Source of the DNA: Streptomyces sp. NBC_00457
Lineage (GTDB): Bacteria; Actinomycetota; Actinomycetes; Streptomycetales; Streptomycetaceae
Reading direction: 5' to 3'
Assembly: GCF_036014015.1 (NCBI RefSeq)
Contig: NZ_CP107905.1
Span: forward strand, 7,192,001-7,256,000
Length of the DNA stretch: 64,000 bases
Positions 49,401-57,931 of the stretch are shown here, piece by piece (the stretch's first letter is position 1; each line of letters begins with the position of its first letter). Under the pieces are notes generated by a model, which ran no database searches, was not told where the DNA came from, and was given only the letters and a program-made list of their open reading frames with translations. A program made the position numbers and the translations under genes.

Positions 49401-52400
49401 GGCGCTGGACCTCCAGCACACCTTCACCAACATCCCCGGGCTGCCCCACGTCCGGGTCGAAGTCACCCCGACGGCCACCCAGCCGCGGGTCGATCCCCCC
49501 ACTCCGGGAGTCCGGGCGACCTACGAGACACCGCAGGGCGGAGGCAACCAGTTCCTGCGGGTGGAGCAGGACCTAGGCGACGGCTCGGTCCGCCGGACCG
49601 ACTACCACCTGAGCGCCGCCCTGAACCACCAGCAGATCGGCACCCAGGTCGTCCGCGGCATCGAGCTCCAGACCCTCCCCAGTCAGGCCCCGCCGCCGCA
49701 CATCACCACGGCCGGACCCTCCGGAACCAACACCGCACCCGCCCACGCCGTCAACGTGCCCGGCCTGAACGGCGTCCGCGTCGACATCACGCCCGGCTCC
49801 CGGCCGAACATCGTCAACCCGAACGGCGTCCAGGGACTGCGCGCGGAACAGACCGGCCAGGGCAACGTCGTCCGTATCGAGCACGTCAACGGCGGCGAGA
49901 CCCGCCACTGGGACTTCGACGTGGACACCCACGGCACCCGTCTGGTCGGCGCCGAGCACCAGATCACCCTGCGGGGCGGCCACTTCGGCGGTACGACGGT
50001 CGGCATCGACGTACTGCCGGGCGGCACAGGCGCGATACGGCACCTCGACGCGGCCGGGGCAGTCCAGCCGGGCGGCATCACGCATGTCGGCGGCGAGTAC
50101 CGTGTCCCCGGGCCGGGCAACCGTACGGTCGTCTACGACGCGAACTTCGCGCACGCGTATGACGAACTCGCGTTGAGCGGTGGCGCGTTGAACGGCGGGG
50201 TGCTGCGGATCGATGCCAACGGCACGGTCGGCGTGGTCGGTCGTCCCGGCGTGAACGTCACGGTCCTGCCGGGCAACGGTGGTTTCCATGTGGGTGAGGC
50301 GAACGGCAACTGGCTGCGGGTGTATGGGGCCGACGGCGGTTATGTGCACCGGGTTCTGCCGGTGCCGGGCGGCAACATGGTCCGTTTCCCGGAGGGGACG
50401 CGTGCTACTCATGATCTGATCGACGCGGGCGGCACCCCGGTGCCGGGTGCCCGAGTGGAGCCGCAAACGACCGGTTTCCGGATCGAGAACGGTGTCGGTC
50501 AGCCGCACCTCGTGGTCAACGACCTGGGCGTTCAGACACACACGGCCCGCCCCCTGAACGGCGGCGCTGCAAACGGCGAGTTCGTCCACACGCCCGTCGC
50601 GGGCCAGCCCGGCGGGATCATCCGTACCGACGCGGCGGGGGCACCCCAGGGCGGCATCACCCACGTCGGCGGCGAGTACCGCGTCCCCGGGCCGGGCAAC
50701 CGCACGGTCGTCTACGACGCCAACTTCACGCACGCGTACGACGAACTCCCGCTGACCGGTGGCGCGTTGAACGGCGGGGTGCTGCGCATCGACCCCAACG
50801 GCACGGTCGGCGTGACCGGTCAGCCCGGCGTCAACGTCACGGTCCTGCCGGGCAACGGTGGTTTCCATGTGGGTGAGGCGAACGGCAACTGGCTGCGGGT
50901 GTATGGGGCCGACGGCGGTTATGTGCACCGGGTTCTGCCGGTGCCGGGCGGCAACATGGTCCGTTCGCCGGAGGGGACCCGTGCGACTCACGATCTGATC
51001 GACGCGGGCGGCAACCCGGTGCCGGTTGCCCGGGTGGAGACACAACCGGTCGGCTTCCGTATCGAGAACGGCCCCAACCAGCCGCACCTCGTGGTCAACG
51101 ACCTGGGTGTTCAGACACACACGGCCCGCCCCCTGAACGGCGGCGCTGCGAACGGCGAGTTCGTCCACACGCCCGTCGCGGGCCGGCCCGGCGGCATCAT
51201 CCGCACGGACGTGGCCGGGGCACCCCAGCCGGGCGGCATCACCCACGTCGGCGGTGAGTACCGCGTCCCTGGCGCCAACAACCGCACGGTCACCTACGAC
51301 GCCAACTACCAGCACATGTACGACGAACTCCCGCTGAACGGGGGCGCGTTGAACGGCGGAGTGCTACGCATCGACCCCGCCGGCACGGTCCGTCTGAACG
51401 GTCACCCGACCGCCACCGCCGTCCCCCAGCCGGGCGACGGCAACGGCTTCCGCGTCCTCCGCGGCAACGACCATGTCGCCGTGGACGTCAGGGGCAACCA
51501 CACCGCCGATGTCCGGGAGCTGTCCGGCGGCACCGCCCCGCACGCGAACGGCGAGTTCGTCCACACGCCGGTCAACGGACCGGCCGTGCTCAAGCAGGGC
51601 GACGGCTCCGCCATCCCGAACTCCCATGTCACCGTCCGCGCCGACGGCAGTTTCCTCGTCGAACAGCCGACCGCCCTCCGCGTCCACGGGGCGGCGGACG
51701 GCCGCGTCGACATCGACACCGTCCGGCTCCAGGACGCGGCCGGTGTGCCGGTCGGCCAGAACGTCCGCGTCCACCCCGGCGGGGCCCTGGAGCTGGTGGA
51801 CAACAACCTGGCCGAGATACCGAACATCAAGGTCACCGCGCGGCCCGGCGGCGGACACCGGGTGGAGCAGGCGGACGGCGGCTTCCGGCTCTACGGCAAC
51901 AACGGCAGGCTCGACCACTCGGTGACCGACACCGGCCAGGGCGGCGTCTTCCGCGTGGACGACGGGAACGGCACGCACCTGTACGACACCGTCCGGCTCG
52001 GCGACGGCATCGGCACCCGGTTCCTGCGCACCGACCTGAACCAGCTCCGCGTCCTGGACGCCCACCTGACCCCGACACCCGGCAACGTCACCCGCGAGCC
52101 GAACGGCCAGTACCGGGTCGACGGCGTCGGCGCCTCGCACCAGGGCGAGTTCAAGCGGTACGACGCCGACGGCCGGCTCGACTTCCAGCGGATCAACGTC
52201 ATCCACCAGGGCCGGATCAAGCCCGACCAGCACATCGAGGTGACCTACCCGAACCCGAACGCGGCCCCGGCCGGCGCCAAGCCGACCTGGCAGCGGATCC
52301 ACCTGGACGCGGCCGGCAACCCGGTGCCACCGGCCGGGAACCGGCCCTGGTACGACGGCGGGACGGTCGACCTCAAGGGCATCGACCACGGCCGGGTCCG

Positions 52401-55272
52401 GCTGCTCGGCCACTCCGGCACCGAGGTGTTCGAGCGCCGCCCGCTGCCGTTCGGCAACGGCGGCTCCATCGACGCCTTCCACTCCGCCGCCGGGGTCGGC
52501 GCGTTCGGCCGCTTCAACCAGCGCGGTGTGTGGACCGAGTTCGACGGGGCCGGCGCGGCGGTCCGCTACGGCACCCGGCACTGGGGCGAGAGCGGCCGCA
52601 GCTACTTCGACGTCACCACGGTCCGGGGCGTCGACACCCGCGTCCGCCATTTCCAGCAGAACCCGGACGGCGGCCATGTGCTGGCGAGCCTGGACCGTTC
52701 GGTCTGGACGCAGAGCGCGGGCCGCGGCACCTGGCACCGCTTCGACGCGGACTACAACCACCTCGCGGAGGGTGCCAGGAAGTGGGGTCCGGGTCGGGGC
52801 TGGACGGACACCATGGCCCACCCGAAGACCGGCGTGGACACCGTGGTCCACGAGAAGTTCGGCCGCTTCACCCCGAGTCCGCACGACGTACGCCGCTACT
52901 TCCAGGTGGAGATGGGCGCGGACGGCATCCCCAAGCGGGACTGGATGTCCCACTCGCCGCACGGCAAGGAGAACGGCCGTGGCGTGACGCTGAGCAACGG
53001 CGACTTCCTGGAGACCCGCCGGATCGCCGAGCAGCGCCCGCCGTTCTTCGCACGCTGGGCGATGAGCGGGGACTATCGGGCCACCAGCCTGGCCGACGCG
53101 AGTTGGCTGCGCTTCGACGGCAAGTACCAGATCCACGAGTGGAAGCTCACGCCCGCGTCCGGCGGACTGCCGGAGCGCGGTGTGCGGTTCGTCAGCATGA
53201 GCGGTGTCACGACGGACATCGCGAGGAACGGACAGGTCGTCCGGGTGACCGGCAAGACGCCGAGCGGCAACGAACTCACCGTCGGCGACGTCCCGCTGCC
53301 GAACGGTGTCAACCGGCAGGCCAACTACCTGCCCTGGTCCGAGGGCGCGGGCAAGCTCGACGGCCACCGCACGTACGTGGCCGCCGACTTCCACGTGCCG
53401 CCGGGCCACCAGCGAGGCGACATCCTCTTCCAGGACCGCTTCACCCCCAACCGGGCCGACGGCGACTGGTACTCGCCCGACCCGAACAAGCAGTGGGAGG
53501 TCGCCCGCACCGGCCTCAAGGACGGCACGGTGATCGAGTACCGGCCCGCCCCCGCCGTCCGCCCGGACGGCCAGGCCGGCAACGGCGACATCGCCTTCCG
53601 GCAGAACATCCACGCGGGCACCGGCGACTGGACGAAGTACGACCCGCACGGCATGGTCGTCGGCCGCAAGGACACCTGGCCCGACCCGGCCGGCGGCGGC
53701 AACAACACCATCACGATCACCGCCACGGGCCCGGCGGGCGCCAAGACCCTGGAATGGCACGGCCCGAACGGCACCCACGGCATCCGGCAGACGCAGCACC
53801 AGCGGGGCATGGAGACCTGGGCCTGGGACAAGGAGTCGTTCCAGGACTTCGACGGGGGAAGGCTGATCCGCGAGCACCGGCTGCTCGGGGACGGCACCAC
53901 CGTCGACGCCTGGCGTGTCAGCCGCGACCCGAACACCGGCGCCGAGACCTGGCAGTGGAACAAGATCGACCGGCACGGCAACGTCATGGACTTCGGCGGC
54001 GGCGCCCCGCACCGGGTGCGGAACTGGATCGACTCGAACGGCAACGTGCTCCCCGGCTGGCGGCCCGACGCCCGCTGGCAGGACCAGGTGGCCACTCCGG
54101 ACCCGAACAACCCGGCCACCATCAACACCGTGACCGTGCAGGAGATCCCGGCCCGCCCGGCCACCGGACCGATCCACAGCTGGGCCACCGACGCGCCGTT
54201 CCGGGTGCGCGAGTACGTGCCGGACGTCGGCGGCACCTTCAACTCCAACGTGTGGAAGGAGTTCGACAACGGGATCGACATCCGCCGCAAGACCGATCTC
54301 GGCGACGGCACCTTCCTGGAGAGCGAGGAGTGGCACAAGCAGTGGCGGCGCTACGGCGGCCCGACCGGCACGACACTCCTGGAGCAGCGCGCCATCTCCG
54401 GATACATCTGGAGCAGCGACACCTTCGGCCGGACCACGCTCATCGGCCGTGAGACCAACTTCATCGGCGCGCTGGGCGAGTACCGCGGCTTCAGCCGGAT
54501 GTGGCGCGAGCCCAACCGCTGGGACTTCGGCCGCAGCGTCGGCGGCGAGTCCGTGTACACCCCGTTCGCCGGGAAGGCCGCCCAGATGCTGGCCGTCGAG
54601 ATGGGCCAGGAGTGGCTGCTCGACTTCAGCATGAACCTGGTCGTCTACGGCATCGTCGCGGCCGCCACCGGCAGCGAGTTCGGCTGGAACGACGTCGCCA
54701 AGGCGGCCTTCGGCGCGACCGTCAGCGCGGGCGTCAAGGGCACCCTCTCGGCCGGCCACCTCGCCACCTTCCGGGGCGGTCCCTGGAAGACCGGCCTCGG
54801 CCAGATGGACATGGGCCAGCCCTACTCCCGGCGCCCCAACGACGACAGCTGGCAGAGCGAGTTCGCGGGCAACGAGAAGGTCACCCGCTGGCGCGCGGGC
54901 ACGTACGACTTCGGCCTCGGCATCTTCGGCGGTGCCCTCTCCGGCTTCATCGGCGGCAGCGCGAGCGCGGCGATCTTCGGCGTGAAGGACAAGGACGGCA
55001 ACACCGTCCACCTCTACGGCACCGACGCGCTGCTGGTGGGCGCGGCCGGCGCGGCGGCCGGCGTGATCGGCGGCGTCACCACCGGCCTCGCCAAGACGAT
55101 CATCACCCAGAACATCGCCGGCCGCTGGTACCACCGCCAGGGCTTCTTCGACATCTTCGTGGCGGCGGGCATGGGCAAGCTGGCCGACAAGATCTTCGCC
55201 AACATGTACTTGACGGGCGCGATCCGCGACTCGGTCGTCGGGGACGTCTCAAACAGCGGGGGCGGCGCATGA
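46480..55272 (+). CDS. Giant 2,930-residue T7SS-linked repeat protein
   Basis: ATG 46480 follows GGAGG at eight bases. Residues 1-130 are a T7SS signal-type helical domain (PADWSALGLGSDPTPGD, then a long helical hairpin). Hydrophobic helices follow at about 165-205 (WLALILIIPAIIVGGPLALF). Residues about 230-560 are Gly/Leu-rich. Residues about 560-890 repeat V-D-V-P or V-N-V-P motifs, including five near-identical 16-residue units (728-807). After a Pro-rich linker, 193-194-residue beta-rich units begin at about 1203, 1396 and 1590. A long region of Tyr/Trp/Asp-rich repeats leads to a Gly/Ala-rich helical end (about 2700-2910, GALSGFIGGSASAAIFG, GAAGAAAGVIGGVTTG). I see no nuclease, protease or peptidoglycan-hydrolase motif. 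It may be a surface fibre or polymorphic-toxin-like effector. Its stop overlaps the next gene by four bases. Confidence 0.85.
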   Translation: MARPADWSALGLGSDPTPGDAARIDEIITSQGELVTLADTIDTGLTEIKNTTDGAFVGETADALRKVIDGDLRNYVSTFRQAHQDAQAALRTYVGVMRAQQERADAALTAAAGLAEDDDEGREGHKSTAEDAGSILSDAAETAASALTTAAESIASPIDECEEFWKALGWLALILIIPAIIVGGPLALFAIGLNVALLIKTAVDFSQGKASVTELVLSILGVIAPTTKGINVGAVFKGLKGAGVSAFQGGKTLFLGGPNAFGLLGRLTLGIDDTFRATGVWLNGLRGINGMKFTPGLAFMPGLKGFTLGGVGLGKGFSVLPAATELTVINLLGAKSFFAVRSVISGLGGIGRLGSSLGHSMLNGVRGLNGLRFFLPVAADEMGNGLLFALRIGVIDRGVFGMYRYGAFAGGQFLGASSKISGAAASGLTLLRPGADLGGLSHVNLTGFTPTPAGGLGSGLTKLPPLDLSPSIGNVNLTGGLSGLGGSFNAPVPAIGARITDLPAVSGLSGVHIPPLGGLGGVNVPQLSGLGNMNMPQLGQISQVGAVGTGAFRGADIAVGDIAAVGAARIDVPSLSSVASGPTAVRVDMPSVDARVTDIPSAHGVGSVQTPSVGQVDVPAVAQVNVPTTGLGQVNVPTVTMGASPDVAAVGAHQVNVPSPGALANGPTTTRLDAPGMAARITDIPSVNGVGSTLGRVDVPSVGTMNAPSVGRVDVPSVTSVNVNLSTVGRVDVPAAGGVGVAPVGRVDVPAAGGVGVAPVGRVDVPAAGGVGVAPVGRVDVPAAGGVGVAPVGRVDVPAAGGVGVAPVGRVDVAATGTANVSSVGRVDVPAAGSVNVPSVGRVDLPVTGNAGGPTGVASDVPAGAAHVDAPPASALGRVDVPVSGTPAVNPAPANALTAPPAPGGVQHTPTGGLDGSPASHVPPPGTGGPAKNGGLGLPGNDSLLADLPQLGRVDLAAFRDQHRTIRVFMQNDQALDLQHTFTNIPGLPHVRVEVTPTATQPRVDPPTPGVRATYETPQGGGNQFLRVEQDLGDGSVRRTDYHLSAALNHQQIGTQVVRGIELQTLPSQAPPPHITTAGPSGTNTAPAHAVNVPGLNGVRVDITPGSRPNIVNPNGVQGLRAEQTGQGNVVRIEHVNGGETRHWDFDVDTHGTRLVGAEHQITLRGGHFGGTTVGIDVLPGGTGAIRHLDAAGAVQPGGITHVGGEYRVPGPGNRTVVYDANFAHAYDELALSGGALNGGVLRIDANGTVGVVGRPGVNVTVLPGNGGFHVGEANGNWLRVYGADGGYVHRVLPVPGGNMVRFPEGTRATHDLIDAGGTPVPGARVEPQTTGFRIENGVGQPHLVVNDLGVQTHTARPLNGGAANGEFVHTPVAGQPGGIIRTDAAGAPQGGITHVGGEYRVPGPGNRTVVYDANFTHAYDELPLTGGALNGGVLRIDPNGTVGVTGQPGVNVTVLPGNGGFHVGEANGNWLRVYGADGGYVHRVLPVPGGNMVRSPEGTRATHDLIDAGGNPVPVARVETQPVGFRIENGPNQPHLVVNDLGVQTHTARPLNGGAANGEFVHTPVAGRPGGIIRTDVAGAPQPGGITHVGGEYRVPGANNRTVTYDANYQHMYDELPLNGGALNGGVLRIDPAGTVRLNGHPTATAVPQPGDGNGFRVLRGNDHVAVDVRGNHTADVRELSGGTAPHANGEFVHTPVNGPAVLKQGDGSAIPNSHVTVRADGSFLVEQPTALRVHGAADGRVDIDTVRLQDAAGVPVGQNVRVHPGGALELVDNNLAEIPNIKVTARPGGGHRVEQADGGFRLYGNNGRLDHSVTDTGQGGVFRVDDGNGTHLYDTVRLGDGIGTRFLRTDLNQLRVLDAHLTPTPGNVTREPNGQYRVDGVGASHQGEFKRYDADGRLDFQRINVIHQGRIKPDQHIEVTYPNPNAAPAGAKPTWQRIHLDAAGNPVPPAGNRPWYDGGTVDLKGIDHGRVRLLGHSGTEVFERRPLPFGNGGSIDAFHSAAGVGAFGRFNQRGVWTEFDGAGAAVRYGTRHWGESGRSYFDVTTVRGVDTRVRHFQQNPDGGHVLASLDRSVWTQSAGRGTWHRFDADYNHLAEGARKWGPGRGWTDTMAHPKTGVDTVVHEKFGRFTPSPHDVRRYFQVEMGADGIPKRDWMSHSPHGKENGRGVTLSNGDFLETRRIAEQRPPFFARWAMSGDYRATSLADASWLRFDGKYQIHEWKLTPASGGLPERGVRFVSMSGVTTDIARNGQVVRVTGKTPSGNELTVGDVPLPNGVNRQANYLPWSEGAGKLDGHRTYVAADFHVPPGHQRGDILFQDRFTPNRADGDWYSPDPNKQWEVARTGLKDGTVIEYRPAPAVRPDGQAGNGDIAFRQNIHAGTGDWTKYDPHGMVVGRKDTWPDPAGGGNNTITITATGPAGAKTLEWHGPNGTHGIRQTQHQRGMETWAWDKESFQDFDGGRLIREHRLLGDGTTVDAWRVSRDPNTGAETWQWNKIDRHGNVMDFGGGAPHRVRNWIDSNGNVLPGWRPDARWQDQVATPDPNNPATINTVTVQEIPARPATGPIHSWATDAPFRVREYVPDVGGTFNSNVWKEFDNGIDIRRKTDLGDGTFLESEEWHKQWRRYGGPTGTTLLEQRAISGYIWSSDTFGRTTLIGRETNFIGALGEYRGFSRMWREPNRWDFGRSVGGESVYTPFAGKAAQMLAVEMGQEWLLDFSMNLVVYGIVAAATGSEFGWNDVAKAAFGATVSAGVKGTLSAGHLATFRGGPWKTGLGQMDMGQPYSRRPNDDSWQSEFAGNEKVTRWRAGTYDFGLGIFGGALSGFIGGSASAAIFGVKDKDGNTVHLYGTDALLVGAAGAAAGVIGGVTTGLAKTIITQNIAGRWYHRQGFFDIFVAAGMGKLADKIFANMYLTGAIRDSVVGDVSNSGGGA
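48661..48948 (+). repeat. 48-base tandem array inside the giant gene
   Basis: Units start at 48661, 48709, 48757, 48805 and 48853, each 48 bases (16 codons, VGRVDVPAAGGVGVAP). They differ only at a GGG/GGT glycine and a GCG/GCC alanine codon. A degenerate sixth unit starts at 48901 and more distant ones at 48949 and 48997. Codon choice in the array (GGT, GTG) differs from flanking units (GGC, GTC), indicating recent expansion or homogenisation. Confidence 0.95.
50086..51300 (+). repeat. About 580-base tandem repeats inside the giant gene
   Basis: Units begin at 50086, 50665 and 51247 with the residues VGGEYRVPG. The first two are about 193-194 residues long and share runs such as NGNWLRVYGADGGYVHR and HLVVNDLGVQTHTARPLNG, nearly identical even at DNA level (compare 50281-50400 with 50860-50980). 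The third diverges after about 50 residues. Confidence 0.9.
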
Positions 55273-57878
55273 CGGACCGGACCATCAGGGTCGCGCCCAA
55301 GGGCCGGGGCACGCACCGCAGCATCGCCTCGGCGCTCGCCGCCGCGCCCGCGGGCGCGGTCGTCACCGTCGCGCCCGGCGAGTACGAGGAGACCCTGCGG
55401 CTCGACCGGCGTGTCACGCTGGAGCCGGAGTACGGCCCCGGCTCGGTCGTCCTGCGGGCCCCCGCGGGCATCGCCCTCACCGTCACCGCCCCGGAGTGCC
55501 TGCTGACCGGCCTGGTGCTGCGCGGCGCCGACCCCGTGGAGGCGCTGATCCGGGTCGAGGACGCCGCCGGGCTCAGCCTGGAGGACTGCCGGCTCGGCCA
55601 CGGCCGCATCGAGGTGCTCGGCTCCCCGGACGGCTCCGGAGCCGTCGCCAACGCCGCCCTGGACCTGGACAGCGACCTCGCCGCCGAGCTGGCGGACCCG
55701 CTGGGAGGCGGAGTCCTGGTGCTGCGCGGGACCCGGCTCAGCGGCGCCCAGCACACCGCGCTGCACCTCGCCGGGGACGCACGCGCCCGCGTCGAGGACA
55801 CGGTGATCGAGTCGGTCGACGGCATCGGCGCCGTACTGTCCGGCACGGCCGTGCTGCTCGCCGAGCGGCTGCGGATCCAGGCGAACTCCGGATCCGCGGT
55901 GCGGGTGCGCGGCGGTTCACGGCTGCTGGTGCGCGACGCGCGCCTGGTGGGCGCCGGACGCAACGGCGTCCTCGTCCAGGACACCGCCGAGGCGCTGCTG
56001 GACGGGTGCCGGATCGAGGGCGTGGCCCGCTCCGGTGTCCAGGTCTCGCACGAGGCCCGGGCCGAGCTGACCGACTGCCGGATCACCGGGGCGGGCGGCC
56101 ACGGCCTGGAGGCCGGCGACGCGTCCCGGCTGACGGTACGCGGCTGCCATGTGCTGGACCCGGCGGGCCACGGACTGCTCGCGGCCGGGGGTACGACGGT
56201 GACGCTGACCGACTCGCTGTTCGCCCGCACCGGCGGCTCGGCCCTGCACCTGGACGAGCGGGCGGTCGCGGTGGTGACCGGCTGCCGGGTGTCCGGCAGC
56301 GGGGAGCACGCCCTGGTGGCCGCCGGGACCACGCAGGCCGAGGTCACCCGGACCACGCTGGCCGGGGCGCGGGCGTGCGGAGCGCAGGTGGACGGCGAGG
56401 CACAGGTGGTGCTGGCCGCCGTACGCGTGGAGGACGGCGAGACGGGCGTACGGGTGCGCTCCGGCCGTCAGTCGCAGCTCCTGGACTGCTCGGTGACCGG
56501 CCAGCGGCGGGGCGGTGTCGAGCTGGCGGCCGACGCGGTCGCCGTGCTGCGCGGCACCCGGATCGCCGAGGTGGGCGGCGCGGGCGTGACCGTCGACACC
56601 GGGGCCCGGCTGGTCATGGAGGGCGGCTCAGTCTCCGGGTCGGGGGCCGGCGGCCTGGTCCTGGGGCGGAAGGCACAGGCCGAGGTGCGGGGCGTACGGA
56701 TCGAGGGCACCGGCAAGAACGGCATCCTCGTCGGCGAGGAGTCCGGCGGCACCTTCGACCACTGCGATGTGTCGGCCACCGCGTTCCCCGCGCTGCACAT
56801 GGCCCGGGGCGCCACCCCGCGATTCCGGGGCTGCCGGGTCTTCGACTGCGGTCACGACGCGCAACTCGCCGAGGGCGCCGAGCCGGAGTTCGAGGACTGC
56901 GCCGCGATCCGGGTCGGCACGGCCCTGCTCCCGACGCTCTCGGACCTGCCGACGGCCCCCGCCACACCCCGCACACCCGCGGGAACCCCGGCCACCCCCG
57001 CCGGGCCGGCGACCGGCACCCCCGGCCTGGCCCAGCACGGCGAGCCCGAACCCGAGCCGGAGACCCTGGAGGACCTGCTCGCCGAGCTGAACGAACTCGT
57101 CGGCCTGGACGGCGTCAAACGCGACGTCGGCGGCATGGTCAAGCTGATGCAGACCGTACGGCTGCGCGAGCAGGCGGGCCTGCCCGCCCCGCCGCTCAGC
57201 CGCCACCTGGTCTTCGCCGGCAACCCCGGCACCGGCAAGACGACCGTCGCCCGCCTCTACGGCCGCCTCCTCAAGGCCCTCGGCCTGCTCGCCCGCGGCC
57301 ACCTGGTCGAGGTCGACCGCAGCGCCCTCGTCGGCGAGTACGTCGGCCACACCGGCCCGAAGACCACCGAGGCCTTCCACCGCGCCCGGGGCGGCGTCCT
57401 CTTCATCGACGAGGCGTACGCCCTGGTCCCGGCCGGGTCCGCGAACGACTTCGGCGGCGAGGCGATCGCCACCCTGGTCAAGCTGATGGAGGACCACCGG
57501 GACGAGGTCGTCGTCATCGCCGCCGGATACCCGGACGACATGGACCGCTTCATCGGCTCCAACCCCGGCCTGTCCTCCCGCTTCACCCGCAGCCTGGTCT
57601 TCGCCGACTACTCCACGGCCGAACTGGTCAGCATCGTCGAGCACCACGCCCAGCGCCACCGGTACGAACTCAGCACGGCCGCCCGCAAGGCGCTGGCCGA
57701 GCACGTCGAACTGATCCCGCGCAACGACCGGTTCGGCAACGGCCGCACGGCCCGCCAGCTCTTCCAGACCATGACGGAACGCCAGGCCATGCGGGTCGCC
57801 GAGCTGACCGCGCCCGAGGCGGCACAACTCGTACTGCTGGACGAGCAGGACCTGCCCCAACCCACCACACCCGCCTGA
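55269..57878 (+). CDS. Beta-helix / EccA-type AAA+ ATPase fusion
   Basis: An 869-residue protein. ATG 55269 overlaps the giant gene's stop by four bases. Residues about 1-560 form a right-handed parallel beta-helix: APKGRGTHRSIASALAAAPA (the pectin-lyase-like N-cap) and many 22-24-residue turns such as ARAELTDCRITGAGGHGLEA. A Pro/Thr linker follows, then a CbxX/CfqX AAA+ domain (about 595-860) with Walker A FAGNPGTGKTTVARL (near residue 650), Walker B LFIDEAYALVP and sensor/arginine-finger regions. In mycobacterial ESX loci EccA has a TPR N-terminus and this AAA+ module, and here the TPR is replaced by a beta-helix. It may act as a chaperone or unfoldase for the adjacent giant protein. Confidence 0.9.
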   Translation: MTDRTIRVAPKGRGTHRSIASALAAAPAGAVVTVAPGEYEETLRLDRRVTLEPEYGPGSVVLRAPAGIALTVTAPECLLTGLVLRGADPVEALIRVEDAAGLSLEDCRLGHGRIEVLGSPDGSGAVANAALDLDSDLAAELADPLGGGVLVLRGTRLSGAQHTALHLAGDARARVEDTVIESVDGIGAVLSGTAVLLAERLRIQANSGSAVRVRGGSRLLVRDARLVGAGRNGVLVQDTAEALLDGCRIEGVARSGVQVSHEARAELTDCRITGAGGHGLEAGDASRLTVRGCHVLDPAGHGLLAAGGTTVTLTDSLFARTGGSALHLDERAVAVVTGCRVSGSGEHALVAAGTTQAEVTRTTLAGARACGAQVDGEAQVVLAAVRVEDGETGVRVRSGRQSQLLDCSVTGQRRGGVELAADAVAVLRGTRIAEVGGAGVTVDTGARLVMEGGSVSGSGAGGLVLGRKAQAEVRGVRIEGTGKNGILVGEESGGTFDHCDVSATAFPALHMARGATPRFRGCRVFDCGHDAQLAEGAEPEFEDCAAIRVGTALLPTLSDLPTAPATPRTPAGTPATPAGPATGTPGLAQHGEPEPEPETLEDLLAELNELVGLDGVKRDVGGMVKLMQTVRLREQAGLPAPPLSRHLVFAGNPGTGKTTVARLYGRLLKALGLLARGHLVEVDRSALVGEYVGHTGPKTTEAFHRARGGVLFIDEAYALVPAGSANDFGGEAIATLVKLMEDHRDEVVVIAAGYPDDMDRFIGSNPGLSSRFTRSLVFADYSTAELVSIVEHHAQRHRYELSTAARKALAEHVELIPRNDRFGNGRTARQLFQTMTERQAMRVAELTAPEAAQLVLLDEQDLPQPTTPA

Positions 57879-57931
57879 CCGACCCCCGTCCGTCCCACGG
57901 CCCCCGATCCCGACCACCCGGAGCAACCCCC

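Noticed and set aside
51364..55134. A 1,256-codon frame antisense to the giant protein, and a 915-codon one at 46755-49502
   Set aside because: Both mirror the repeats of the sense gene, have no ribosome site, and the sense frame has a good start and a recognisable N-terminal domain.
46480..57878. Toxin-immunity pair (giant protein plus next gene)
   Set aside because: The next gene encodes an 869-residue beta-helix AAA+ protein, not a small immunity protein, and the giant protein has no visible catalytic C-terminal domain.
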